Below are positions 17,747 through 26,665 of a DNA stretch of 64,000 bases, piece after piece. The translations under genes were made by a program, and so were the position numbers. The DNA comes from Polynucleobacter sp. MWH-Spelu-300-X4. Its GTDB lineage: Bacteria > Pseudomonadota > Gammaproteobacteria > Burkholderiales > Burkholderiaceae. Position 1 is the first letter of the stretch. Each line of letters starts with the position of its first letter. The DNA lies in contig NZ_CP061294.1 of assembly GCF_018687515.1 (NCBI RefSeq), positions 310,001 to 374,000 of the forward strand, in the 5' to 3' direction. The notes beneath the pieces were generated by a model, which was not told the DNA's origin, searched no databases, and worked only from the letters and a program-made list of their open reading frames with translations.

Positions 17747-18574
17747 ATGGCAAGGGGTAATCGAACAGGTGGACCAAAGACACAATTAGGAAAATTAGCA
17801 TCTTCAAAGAATTCTCTAAAAACTGGCGCCTACTCTGTTCAACAAATTTTGCCAGGTGAGCGCCAAGAGGATTTTGAAGAACTTCATAAAATGTTTATAG
17901 ATGATTTTCAGCCTATTGGAGTTGTTGAAGCATCACTAGTTCATGAAATAAGTCTCTTGGCATGGAAGAAGTTACGTCTTGAGCGAGTTGAAAATCAATA
18001 TTTGTATGGTGTTCTTAATGCAACGCTAATTCCTGAGGAATATTTCGCTGCAGGTTTACCTAGAAAAGAGGAAATCATCTGGTTATTGCAAGACTTGTCG
18101 GCCATGACTGAGGGGTTTGTGGCAAAACATCAACGGTATTTAAATTGGGCAAGAGCTGCTGAAAAAAGAACGCTCAAGCAAGAAGAAATTAATCAAATTC
18201 AGAGAGACGATGAAGATCTGTACATGCATTTAAAGAGGGAGGTTTTTGAGTTTCATTCAGGTTCAGCGATGCAAATAAGATTTATCCGTTGGGCTGGTGA
18301 GACAGAAGATGAGCCTGAACTTTCTGCAGAAGATGTTGCTAAATCACTAGGTAATATGATCAAGCGGTCTGAATCAGTTTTGTATGTTCACAAACATCTT
18401 AAAGAAATTACCAATATTCAAAATCTCATACGTGATCGTCGTTTAAAAGCATTCATGGAATCCGCTGGTCCGATTCGGGCATATCAAGATTTATCGAGAG
18501 CATTTTTTAAAGTGCTTGATGAACTGAGAAAGCAACAAGATTGGCGTCTGAAAAATAAGACTCTCGAGTCTTAA
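17747..18574 (+). CDS. Uncharacterised protein with N-terminal GPKT...GK...NSLKTGAYS motif
   Basis: This 275-residue soluble protein opens with a basic Gly/Lys-rich segment, GPKTQLGKLASSKNSLKTGA, recalling the TPEGKARSSxNALKHGLxS opening of many uncharacterised bacterial proteins found on mobile DNA. The rest is alpha-helical and rich in Glu, Lys and Arg, with an LPGERQEDFEELH segment near 38. No catalytic motif or membrane segment is seen. It is nine bases after the Xre gene, so the two are probably co-transcribed cargo or maintenance genes of the integrase module. Function unknown; DNA binding through the basic N-terminus is only a guess. Confidence 0.7.
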   Translation: MARGNRTGGPKTQLGKLASSKNSLKTGAYSVQQILPGERQEDFEELHKMFIDDFQPIGVVEASLVHEISLLAWKKLRLERVENQYLYGVLNATLIPEEYFAAGLPRKEEIIWLLQDLSAMTEGFVAKHQRYLNWARAAEKRTLKQEEINQIQRDDEDLYMHLKREVFEFHSGSAMQIRFIRWAGETEDEPELSAEDVAKSLGNMIKRSESVLYVHKHLKEITNIQNLIRDRRLKAFMESAGPIRAYQDLSRAFFKVLDELRKQQDWRLKNKTLES

Positions 18575-18758
18575 GTTAATTTTACAAAACGGACTAATTC
18601 TCATTTCGAAGGGTGGGGAGTGGTGCTTCATTTAGCCTGACTTAGGCTTGATAAGCATAGCCTTACCAGATTTAATTAGGTTTTGTTGTCTGAATTTAAA
18701 GCCTATTTTCTATCTCGTTTATGAGAAAATACTTCTAATTATTAAATAGATAAACATT

Positions 18759-19817
18759 ATGATTTTAGTGACTGGTGGCGCAGGTTTTATTGGTGGTAAC
18801 TTTGTGTTGGATTGGTTAGCTAATCCTGCTGCTGAAGGTGTTGTTAATTTAGATAAGTTAACTTATGCCGGTAACTTAGCCACACTCAAGTCATTAGAAC
18901 AAGATACTCGTCATGTTTTTGTACAAGGTGATATTGGCGACTATGACTTAGTACTTTCTTTGTTAAAAAAACATCAAATTCGTGCGGTTGTTAACTTTGC
19001 TGCGGAGTCTCATGTTGATCGTTCGATTCATGGCCCCGGGGACTTTATTCAAACTAATGTCTTGGGTACCTTTAATTTACTTGAAGCAGTTCGTGCTTAT
19101 TGGACTGAGTTACCTGAAAATGAGAAACAAGTGTTTCGTTTCTTGCATGTGTCAACAGATGAAGTGTATGGATCGCTATCACCAACAGATCCTGCTTTCT
19201 CAGAAACAAATCCTTATGAGCCGAATAGTCCTTACTCAGCATCTAAAGCAGCCTCTGATCATTTGGTCAGAGCCTGGCACCATACTTATGGTTTGCCAGT
19301 ATTAACAACCAATTGCTCTAACAACTACGGCCCTTATCATTTTCCAGAAAAGTTAATACCTTTAGTGATTCTGAATGCGCTCGCAGGGAAGCCGTTGCCG
19401 ATTTATGGTGATGGTCAACAAATTCGTGATTGGCTCTATGTGAAAGATCATTGTTCAGCGATTCGTCGTGTATTAGAAGCTGGTAAATTAGGCGAAACTT
19501 ATAACGTCGGTGGTTGGAACGAAAAGCCCAACCTTGATGTGGTTCATACAATCTGCAGTATCTTGGATCAATTACGACCTAAAGCCGATGGTTCTGAATA
19601 TTCAACACAAATTACCTATGTCAAAGATCGCCCAGGGCATGACCGTCGTTATGCTATTGATGCCACTAAATTAGAGCGCGAGTTAGGTTGGAAACCTGCT
19701 GAAACATTTGAGACGGGTATACAGAAAACAGTACAGTGGTATCTAGATAACCAAGAGTGGACGGAGGGTGTGTTAACAGGCTCCTACCGTGACTGGGTTA
19801 AGAAACAATATAACTAA
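18759..19817 (+). CDS. rfbB: dTDP-glucose 4,6-dehydratase
   Basis: Second enzyme of dTDP-L-rhamnose synthesis (the first after RfbA), removing water from dTDP-glucose. Landmarks are [16 protein letters not shown] at the N-terminus, [14 protein letters not shown] near 86, [13 protein letters not shown] near 135, the catalytic Tyr-x-x-x-Lys in [15 protein letters not shown], and [18 protein letters not shown]. Length (352) is normal. It is the first gene of an rfbB-rfbD-rfbA-rfbC order, in host-like composition. A 184-base spacer upstream presumably carries the promoter; I saw no confident -35/-10 pair. Confidence 0.97.
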   Translation: MILVTGGAGFIGGNFVLDWLANPAAEGVVNLDKLTYAGNLATLKSLEQDTRHVFVQGDIGDYDLVLSLLKKHQIRAVVNFAAESHVDRSIHGPGDFIQTNVLGTFNLLEAVRAYWTELPENEKQVFRFLHVSTDEVYGSLSPTDPAFSETNPYEPNSPYSASKAASDHLVRAWHHTYGLPVLTTNCSNNYGPYHFPEKLIPLVILNALAGKPLPIYGDGQQIRDWLYVKDHCSAIRRVLEAGKLGETYNVGGWNEKPNLDVVHTICSILDQLRPKADGSEYSTQITYVKDRPGHDRRYAIDATKLERELGWKPAETFETGIQKTVQWYLDNQEWTEGVLTGSYRDWVKKQYN

Positions 19818-19836
19818 ACTTACCGATAAAATAAAT

Positions 19837-20829
19837 ATGTCTTTCTCATCATTTGAACTGCTAGATCAAAGTAAGCCCATTGTGGTGTTTGGTCGCGATG
19901 GTCAAGTAGGAAAAGCATTGCAGGTTTGTTTAAAAGATCTACAAGTACCTGTTGTATTTCTGGGGCGCTCTGATTGTGATTTATCAAATGCATCGGCTAT
20001 TAGAGATATGCTTAATCGCTATCAACCACAAGTCATTATTAATGCTGCAGCTTATACAGCTGTAGATAAAGCAGAAACTGAACAAGAGATCGCGTTTGCT
20101 ATTAATGCAAAAGCACCACAGGTTATGGCGTATTACATCGCCAATGTAGCTCATGGTATTTTGGTGCATTACTCCACAGATTATGTTTTTGCAGATACCA
20201 AGAAAACAGCGTACTCAGAAGAAGATATAACAGGACCTGTTGAACAACTAAGTATTTATGGCCAAAGTAAATTGGCAGGTGAGCAAGCCATTGAGGAAGC
20301 TTTTAACTTGGCTCAAGACTCTGGTCATACAAGCTATAAAGATAAATTTTCTAGATATTTCATTTTAAGAACTTCTTGGGTTTATGGTGATGGTGGTAAT
20401 TTCATCAGAACCATGTTGCGTTTGGCGGGTGAGAGAGATCAATTAAAAGTGGTAGCTGATCAAATTGGTGTACCTAGTTCAGCACAATGGTTAGCAGAAG
20501 TGGGTATACAGCTAACCGGCTCACGAGTGGAGTCAGGTATTTATCATGCAGTACCTGATGGTGAAACTTCTTGGCATGGGTTAGCAGTATTTGCTATTGA
20601 AACGGCAGCCTTAGCAGGTGAAGGTATTGAAGTGAAACCTGAAAATATGCAAGCAATTCCAGCGACAGACTACCCACTTCCTGCAAAACGACCTTATAAC
20701 TCTCGTTTGAGTAATCAAAAACTCAAACAAGCATTATCAGAAATGGCATTTACGGGCACCTATCCACATTGGCAAGAACAAGTAGCGGCTTATGTCAAAG
20801 AATATGTGACAGCCTCTCTCAAAAGTTAA
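19837..20829 (+). CDS. rfbD: dTDP-4-dehydrorhamnose reductase
   Basis: Last step of dTDP-L-rhamnose synthesis, NAD(P)H-dependent. The protein has VVFGRDGQVGKALQVCL, INAAAYTAVDKAETE, STDYVFADTK, the active-site YGQSKLAGEQAI and LRTSWVYGDGGNFIRTMLRL, all RmlD landmarks. The ATG at 19837 lies 19 bases after rfbB; a GTG at 19789 would overlap rfbB and add 16 unusual residues, so I rejected it. It is somewhat longer than typical RmlD because of an insertion near HTSYKDKFSRY. Confidence 0.95.
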   Translation: MSFSSFELLDQSKPIVVFGRDGQVGKALQVCLKDLQVPVVFLGRSDCDLSNASAIRDMLNRYQPQVIINAAAYTAVDKAETEQEIAFAINAKAPQVMAYYIANVAHGILVHYSTDYVFADTKKTAYSEEDITGPVEQLSIYGQSKLAGEQAIEEAFNLAQDSGHTSYKDKFSRYFILRTSWVYGDGGNFIRTMLRLAGERDQLKVVADQIGVPSSAQWLAEVGIQLTGSRVESGIYHAVPDGETSWHGLAVFAIETAALAGEGIEVKPENMQAIPATDYPLPAKRPYNSRLSNQKLKQALSEMAFTGTYPHWQEQVAAYVKEYVTASLKS

Positions 20830-20918
20830 TGAAGATCAGTTGAATACTAAATATTGATTGGACTTTCGCTAACTCTATTAAGATAACAAAATAGAAAATA
20901 AACACAAATAAAACACCT

Positions 20919-21809
20919 ATGACTAATCTTAAAAACCGTAAGGGCATCATTCTTGCTGGTGGTTCTGGTACACGCCTTTATCCAGTGACGCAGGCAGTAT
21001 CAAAGCAACTCATGCCTGTGTACGATAAACCGATGGTGTATTACCCATTAACCACTTTAATGCTGGCAGGTATTAAAGACATTTTGTTGATTTCAACGCC
21101 ACAAGATACACCGCGCTTCACAGAGTTATTGGGTGATGGTTCTCAATGGGGAATCAATATTCAATATGCTGTGCAACCATCACCGGATGGTTTGGCGCAG
21201 GCATTCATCATTGGTGAAGAATTTGTTGGTAAAAATCCATCAGCTTTAGTGCTTGGCGATAATATTTTCTATGGCCATGAGTTAGTGAATCAGCTTCATG
21301 CCGCTAACGCCCGAACTTCGGGAGCTACTGTGTTTGCCTATCATGTGAATGATCCAGAGCGATATGGCGTAGTGGAGTTTGATAATGCGTTTAAAGCGTT
21401 ATCTATTGAAGAAAAACCAGCTAAACCTAAAAGTAGCTATGCTGTAACCGGTTTATATTTCTATGATCAACAAGTCTGTGATATCGCTAAAAATATCAAG
21501 CCAAGCGCGCGCGGTGAACTAGAAATTACCGATGTTAATCGCAAGTATCTTGAATTAGGTCAGCTACAAGTTGAAATCATGGGCCGTGGATATGCGTGGT
21601 TAGATACGGGTACACATGATTCTTTATTAGATGCAGCGGGGTTTATTGCCACTTTACAAAAGCGCCAAGGTTTAATGGTCGCTTGCCCAGAGGAGATTGC
21701 TTATCGCCAGGGCTGGATTAATGCAGAACATGTTTTAAGACTGGCTGCACCTCTCAAAAAGAATGCCTACGGTCAATATTTGGAAAAAATGTTGACGGAG
21801 AAAATCTAA
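20919..21809 (+). CDS. rfbA: Glucose-1-phosphate thymidylyltransferase
   Basis: Makes dTDP-glucose from dTTP and glucose-1-phosphate, the entry to the rhamnose pathway. The N-terminal [20 protein letters not shown] with [16 protein letters not shown] is the nucleotidyltransferase signature. [11 protein letters not shown] holds the metal-binding Asp, and [18 protein letters not shown] is typical of RmlA. Length (296) is standard. An 89-base gap separates it from rfbD, and its TAA overlaps the rfbC ATG by one base. Confidence 0.97.
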   Translation: MTNLKNRKGIILAGGSGTRLYPVTQAVSKQLMPVYDKPMVYYPLTTLMLAGIKDILLISTPQDTPRFTELLGDGSQWGINIQYAVQPSPDGLAQAFIIGEEFVGKNPSALVLGDNIFYGHELVNQLHAANARTSGATVFAYHVNDPERYGVVEFDNAFKALSIEEKPAKPKSSYAVTGLYFYDQQVCDIAKNIKPSARGELEITDVNRKYLELGQLQVEIMGRGYAWLDTGTHDSLLDAAGFIATLQKRQGLMVACPEEIAYRQGWINAEHVLRLAAPLKKNAYGQYLEKMLTEKI

Positions 21810-22363
21810 TGCCCATCACTGTAACGCCAACGGCAATTCCTGATGTATTAGTGATTGAACCTAAAGTATTTGGGGATGATCGTGGTTGGTTCTTTGAGTC
21901 TTTTAATGAAAAAGACTTTGCTGCTGCAATAAGACAACCTATTACATTTGTACAAGACAACCACTCATCCTCTAAAAAAGGCGTTTTGAGAGGTCTTCAT
22001 TATCAAATGGAGCAAACGCAGGGAAAATTGGTGCGTGTTTGTTATGGTGCAGTCTTTGATGTCGCGGTTGATCTTCGGCAGTCCTCACCAACTTTTGGTA
22101 AATGGGTTGGTATGGAGTTATCGGCTGAAAATAAAAAGCAATTGTGGATACCTGAAGGTTTTGCTCATGGCTTCTTGGTCCTATCGGATGAAGCGGAGTT
22201 CTTGTATAAAACCACTGATTATTGGCATGCCACTAGTGAGCAATGTATTGTTTGGAATGACGCCACCTTGAATATTGAGTGGCCAAAAATGGATGTGTCA
22301 CCTATTCTTAATCCCAAAGATCAATCAGGCTTATCTTGGGCTGCAGCCTCTAAGTTTGCATAA
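21809..22363 (+). CDS. rfbC: dTDP-4-dehydrorhamnose 3,5-epimerase
   Basis: Double epimerisation at C3 and C5 of the rhamnose precursor. The cupin-fold protein shows DDRGWFFESFNEKDF, FVQDNHSSSKKGVLRGLHYQ (with the catalytic His), GAVFDVAVDLR and WIPEGFAHGFLVLSDEAEFL. At 184 residues it is full length. Both ends overlap neighbouring genes by one base (TAATG), so translation is coupled to rfbA and to the following glycosyltransferase. Confidence 0.97.
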   Translation: MPITVTPTAIPDVLVIEPKVFGDDRGWFFESFNEKDFAAAIRQPITFVQDNHSSSKKGVLRGLHYQMEQTQGKLVRVCYGAVFDVAVDLRQSSPTFGKWVGMELSAENKKQLWIPEGFAHGFLVLSDEAEFLYKTTDYWHATSEQCIVWNDATLNIEWPKMDVSPILNPKDQSGLSWAAASKFA

Positions 22364-23463
22364 TGATTTTAGATTCTAAAACCGTTTTATTTTTAGAGAG
22401 CTCTAAAAATATTGGCGGACAAGAATTACAGCTATTGCAGCAAATGCAAGAGTTGAATAATTTAGGTTGGAAAACAAAGCTATTGTGTCGACCTCAAGCC
22501 CGTATTCATGATTTTGCAATTGCTCAAGGGATAGATGTTCAAGCAGTTGGTTTTAGGAATGCTTTACATATCCCAAGTATTCGATTAGTTATTCAAACAA
22601 TTTATTTATTAAAACCAACCGCATTAATTTGTCATAGTGGGCATGATGCAGTTATCGCCGCTATTGCAGCAAAATTGATTGGTTTATTTCAAGTTCGCCC
22701 TCAAGTTATTCGGATGAGAACTTATCAACCCGGTATGCCCTCATCTTTCCCGTATAACTGGTTATTTGATAAGACCTATACCCCTAGCGAGCATCTTAGA
22801 GAAAAAATACTTAAGAATAAAAAAATTAATCAGTCAAAAATTGGTGTCTTATATCCGGGTATTAACTTTCAAAAATTAGATGAGGCAACCGGTCGATTAA
22901 ATCCAGATTTATTGATATGGTTAGATGAACATCCGGGCCCCATTATTTCTCATGGAGCTATGTTGCGCGGTGAAAAAGGGCATGCCACGATTCTTCAGGC
23001 TCTTCCAAAAATTCTTCAAAAATTTCCTGAAGTGAGATATGTGATTGCTGGTGAGGGTGGGGCTAAAGAAGAGTTGCAAAGCTTGGTTGAAAAGTTACAT
23101 CTTCACGAACATGTTTACTTTGCAGGTATGGTGCAGCCTATTTCCGCTTTGCTCAAAATTAGTACGCTGGCTATATTACCTTCTTTAATGGAGCCTTTAG
23201 GGATGTTTCAAATTGAATCGCAATATTTAGGGATTCCTACTATCGCAAGTCGTGTGGATGGTGTTCCTGAAACCTTGATTCATGAACAAACAGGTTTATT
23301 GGTTGAGGCTAACAATTCAAATGAATGGGCCCGACAAATAATTTGGGCGTTAGGGCATCTTCCTCAAATGCAGGCCTGGGCTAAAGAGGGGCATTTATTT
23401 GTGATTAATAAGTTTTCTATGGTGAGAAATACTCAAGAGTTAGTTAAGATTCTTGAGGGTTAA
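22363..23463 (+). CDS. GT4-type glycosyltransferase
   Basis: This 366-residue GT-B enzyme has LESSKNIGGQELQLLQQM at the N-terminus (donor/acceptor loop of GT4), VLYPGINFQKLDE as the linker, and LPSLMEPLGMFQIESQYLG with GVPETLIHEQTGLLVEANN in the C-terminal domain. The motif E-P-L-G-M-F-Q-I-E corresponds to the E-x7-E of the family. It probably adds a sugar of the O-chain or core. Coupling to rfbC hints at rhamnose as donor, which is inference. It meets the minus-strand GT2 gene tail to tail with no spacer. Confidence 0.85.
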   Translation: MILDSKTVLFLESSKNIGGQELQLLQQMQELNNLGWKTKLLCRPQARIHDFAIAQGIDVQAVGFRNALHIPSIRLVIQTIYLLKPTALICHSGHDAVIAAIAAKLIGLFQVRPQVIRMRTYQPGMPSSFPYNWLFDKTYTPSEHLREKILKNKKINQSKIGVLYPGINFQKLDEATGRLNPDLLIWLDEHPGPIISHGAMLRGEKGHATILQALPKILQKFPEVRYVIAGEGGAKEELQSLVEKLHLHEHVYFAGMVQPISALLKISTLAILPSLMEPLGMFQIESQYLGIPTIASRVDGVPETLIHEQTGLLVEANNSNEWARQIIWALGHLPQMQAWAKEGHLFVINKFSMVRNTQELVKILEG

Positions 23464-24288
23464 TTAAAGCCACTTAAATTCGCCATTTTCACGAACACCA
23501 TGCATAGTCATGTTGTAATGTGCTAATTCTTGTTTGCGCCAGTTTCTTAAGTTATTAACTTTTTCGCGTTTCTGAATTTTTCTGGCCAGCCAGCTTTGAT
23601 TCAGGTAGCGATAGTTATGTCTTCCACCTAGACCTTGTTTTTCTTGCAGACCTCTTTCACGCTTCATTTCTGATTGCGTAATAGATCCAAAGTGGTGTAA
23701 CCAAGAGGCACCAGTAGTTGCCATAGGAATGCCAGCCTTTTTTGCAGCATGGAAGAACATCGTATCTTCGTATCCCCAAAGTTTAGGCATTGCTTGGAAG
23801 TAACCAATATCCATCCATACTGATTCGTGAACTGCTAGGCACACTGCATGAGGGTTACCAAGGCGTAAGGCATCTTTCATTGTTGAAGAGGCTGATATAG
23901 CGAATTCATCGAAGTCGTAGTCTTGTGGACCTTCGATCAATGCTGGAGAAATAATTTTTAAATTATTTCTCTTGGCGGCATTAATCAGCGATTCAACCCA
24001 TTGTGGCGAAACCAATACATCATTATTCATAATGATGGACCATTCCGCTTGTTGAACTAAAGCTCCTTGGTTCCAGGCAACACCACAACCTAAATTTTGT
24101 TTATTAAAAATACGACCACCTAGAGGTAATGTTTGCAGATAGTCGCGAGTTTCATCGCTTGATCCATTATCAACCACGATCAAACGATCTAAGGGCGTAC
24201 CATGTTTGATAAAGCTATCAACACATAGCTTTGTGTAATGAACTGCATTATAACAAGCAAAAGTAATGGAATAGTCTTGTGGGTTCAT
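23464..24288 (-). CDS. GT2-family (GT-A) glycosyltransferase
   Basis: About 274 residues. ITFACYNAVHYTKLCVDSF and LIVVDNGSSDETRDYL form the nucleotide-binding half. WSIIMNNDVLVSPQWVES carries the N-N-D metal motif equivalent of DXD. GYEDTMFFHAAKKAGI is the usual acceptor-side ED motif. It resembles rhamnosyl- or galactofuranosyl-transferase-like GT2 enzymes. I chose the ATG at 24288, because the upstream ATG at 24318 lies inside the preceding ligase gene. A basic C-terminal tail follows the catalytic domain. Confidence 0.85.
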   Translation of the reverse strand: MNPQDYSITFACYNAVHYTKLCVDSFIKHGTPLDRLIVVDNGSSDETRDYLQTLPLGGRIFNKQNLGCGVAWNQGALVQQAEWSIIMNNDVLVSPQWVESLINAAKRNNLKIISPALIEGPQDYDFDEFAISASSTMKDALRLGNPHAVCLAVHESVWMDIGYFQAMPKLWGYEDTMFFHAAKKAGIPMATTGASWLHHFGSITQSEMKRERGLQEKQGLGGRHNYRYLNQSWLARKIQKREKVNNLRNWRKQELAHYNMTMHGVRENGEFKWL

Positions 24289-24292
24289 GGGT

Positions 24293-25558
24293 TTACAGCG
24301 CTTTGCTAGTTGGGTCAATGTTTGGTTTGTATAAGACTTGAGCTGCTAAACAAGCAATCATCAAGCCGTAGAAAGAGCATAAATATTTTAAAGAGAGTGT
24401 TTCATTAAATAGACCTACCACCAATACGCCCGTGACATATAGTAGTCCTATATGAGCAGCTTTTTGAATGGCTAGATCTTGAGATTTAATTTTTGAGAAA
24501 AATAGAGTAATTGGGGTGAGTATGGTTAAGAGGTATGCGGCAATTCCAGCGATACCTAAAGAGAGGCCTTTACTTAATATATCTGAATGAGGACCATTCA
24601 TAATCATATCGTTGACGCCATGCAAATAAATACTGGTGTGTAAGGGGTGATTGCTTAAGATCTCTTTAATAGCAATATCACCATATCCCCAAAAATTTTC
24701 TTGAATAAGCTGGATTGCAACTATCCACATGCTCATTCGAGTTCCAGCTGATGTGTAAATGGTGGGATCTTTAAACCAAGTATTTATTTCAAATACCGTA
24801 TGCACTAAGCGGTTTTTAACAGGATCAATGAAGATGACTATAGCAGTAATGCCAATAATTAATAGCGCTAATGTGCTGATAATTTTTATGGTGTGCTTCT
24901 TGTTAGACCAGAAGTTTATTTGTTTTAGTTGAATCAAGAACCAGCAAAGAGTCATTAATGGTATGGCTGCCCAGCCACCCCTTGATTCAGCTTTGATGGA
25001 GATATAAAAGCCACTAATGGCCCCGATAATTTTTAAAATATTAATATATGACTGTGATGTCAGTCTAATAGATAGTAGGCAAATCATGCTCAATATAGTA
25101 GATTGACTCCCTAAACTATTGGGGTCAACAAAAAGATTAGCCCAGCGATGTCCCCAATAATATTTTGAGTTGATGCTTAGGTAAATGCAGAGCAATATCA
25201 AGCCTGCGGGAATTGCAAATTCTAGAATTTTTGTGTAATTGATATTTTGTTGCCGCAGATAAAGTAGCACTAGGCCTGCAATTAATAATCTCGATGGACC
25301 ATCCCAAGCGCTAAAGTCGGCATGCGTACTGATTATTTGCTGTGTAATTGTGGCTATAAAAATACTAGCTAAAGAAGCCGCAACACAAATTGATTCTTTA
25401 CTGGGTAAATTGGGGGCTATACCTTTAATTGACGTATAGGCATATAGCAAAAAGATTGCATATAGTGAAATATGCACTCCATGCCTGATCATTAAAAAGC
25501 TAATTGGAAACCATGAAATCAGAATTACCAGCAAATATTTTTTTCTGAAATTTTCCAC
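24293..25558 (-). CDS. O-antigen ligase / polymerase-like membrane protein (WaaL or Wzy type)
   Basis: This 421-residue protein has about eleven membrane segments. One large periplasmic loop in the second half contains GTRMSMWIVAIQLIQENFWG and HTSIYLHGVNDMIMNGPHSD. The Arg in the GTRMSMW stretch and the His in GPHSD are placed like the key residues of O-antigen ligase (PF04932-type) proteins. It would attach finished O-chains to lipid A-core, or polymerise units. It is the second such protein in the window; the other is at 1098. It lies four bases before the GT2 gene on the same strand. Confidence 0.8.
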   Translation of the reverse strand: MENFRKKYLLVILISWFPISFLMIRHGVHISLYAIFLLYAYTSIKGIAPNLPSKESICVAASLASIFIATITQQIISTHADFSAWDGPSRLLIAGLVLLYLRQQNINYTKILEFAIPAGLILLCIYLSINSKYYWGHRWANLFVDPNSLGSQSTILSMICLLSIRLTSQSYINILKIIGAISGFYISIKAESRGGWAAIPLMTLCWFLIQLKQINFWSNKKHTIKIISTLALLIIGITAIVIFIDPVKNRLVHTVFEINTWFKDPTIYTSAGTRMSMWIVAIQLIQENFWGYGDIAIKEILSNHPLHTSIYLHGVNDMIMNGPHSDILSKGLSLGIAGIAAYLLTILTPITLFFSKIKSQDLAIQKAAHIGLLYVTGVLVVGLFNETLSLKYLCSFYGLMIACLAAQVLYKPNIDPTSKAL

Positions 25559-25676
25559 GATTTTAAGAAATTATTTTTCTAAAGATTTGAGAGCGAGTAG
25601 CTTGTAAGTGACTAAGATGTAATTAGCAATTATTATGCCTTAATGTATGAGAAATTAACTTAAATCTAGTATTTTT

Positions 25677-26660
25677 ATGCAAACAAACAATCATCAATTT
25701 AAAAAAATACTTGTTATGTGCCCTGGTGGAGCTGTTACTGGTGGGCCAGAGGCTATGCATTATTTGGTACATGTATTAAGAGGCTTAGATCTGGATGCCT
25801 ATATTGTGTATTTACCTTTAGGGGGAAATCATGAGGTTCCTTTACCTTATGCAAGATTTAATACTCCTGTTAGCCAGTATGAAGATAAGGAGGGTACGCT
25901 TATTGTTTTCCCTGAAGTTAATCCCACTATGGCTTTATCGGTTACCCATGCCAAGGCTGCTATTTGGTGGTTATCTTTAGATAATTTTTTAGAACGCCGG
26001 CATATTAGCCCCTTGCGTGACAAAATTAGATACCTAAAGCGAGTTATTAAGGGGCAAAGACCTTTGGCCGGAGTAAAAGCACTTAAGAATTTGATTCATT
26101 TTTCGCAAAGTGATTATTCAGGAAAATATTTAGAGTCCAAAGGTTTGAAGGTGGTTCCTTTTTATGAGCCGATTAATGAACAGTTTTTGACGGATGGTAT
26201 TAATCCTGGGTTTAGTGGTCGAGTTGATGAGATCCTATATAACCCAGTTAAGGGTAAGAAAGTAACTGAATTGTTAATGAGGGCGTTCCCTGAAATTAAA
26301 TTTACTGCTTTAAAAGGGTTTAACCGTATTCAGTTAAGTGAAAAACTTTCAACTGCTAAGTTATATATTGATTTTGGACATCACCCTGGGCGTGATCGTA
26401 TGCCGCGTGAGGCGGCAATGCATGGTTGTTGTGTAATTACAGGTAAGTTAGGAGCAGCCCAGAATAATATTGACTTACCAATTCAGCCTAAATATAAGTT
26501 GGATAGTTCTAAGAGTGATTTTGTTGAGCAGTTTGGGCTTTTAGTCAAAGATGTGTTTAATGATTTTCCTAAACATTATTTAGCTTTTGATCATTACCGG
26601 AGTTTAATTAAGGGTGAGCCTCAAAGATTTAGAGAGCAATTGAAACAATATTTTAAATAG
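25677..26660 (+). CDS. Uncharacterised glycosyltransferase-like protein beside glf
   Basis: This 327-residue soluble protein has CPGGAVTGGPEAMHYLVHVL near residue 15, a glycine-rich loop like GT-B enzymes, then AIWWLSLDNFL. A second half has YIDFGHHPGRDRMPREAAMH, placed like the donor-binding region of GT-B glycosyltransferases, followed by GCCVITGKLGAAQNN. I do not recognise a named family. It lies five bases before glf and divergent from the ligase gene across 118 bases. A galactofuranosyltransferase role fits the context but is inference. Confidence 0.65.
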   Translation: MQTNNHQFKKILVMCPGGAVTGGPEAMHYLVHVLRGLDLDAYIVYLPLGGNHEVPLPYARFNTPVSQYEDKEGTLIVFPEVNPTMALSVTHAKAAIWWLSLDNFLERRHISPLRDKIRYLKRVIKGQRPLAGVKALKNLIHFSQSDYSGKYLESKGLKVVPFYEPINEQFLTDGINPGFSGRVDEILYNPVKGKKVTELLMRAFPEIKFTALKGFNRIQLSEKLSTAKLYIDFGHHPGRDRMPREAAMHGCCVITGKLGAAQNNIDLPIQPKYKLDSSKSDFVEQFGLLVKDVFNDFPKHYLAFDHYRSLIKGEPQRFREQLKQYFK

Positions 26661-26665
26661 AGTTT

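Noticed and set aside
18634..18648. AGCCT/AGGCT hairpin before rfbB
   Set aside because: Only five base pairs and no T run or promoter relation.
18575..18758. JUMPstart/ops element upstream of the rfb genes
   Set aside because: No GGCGGTAGCGT-like core was found.
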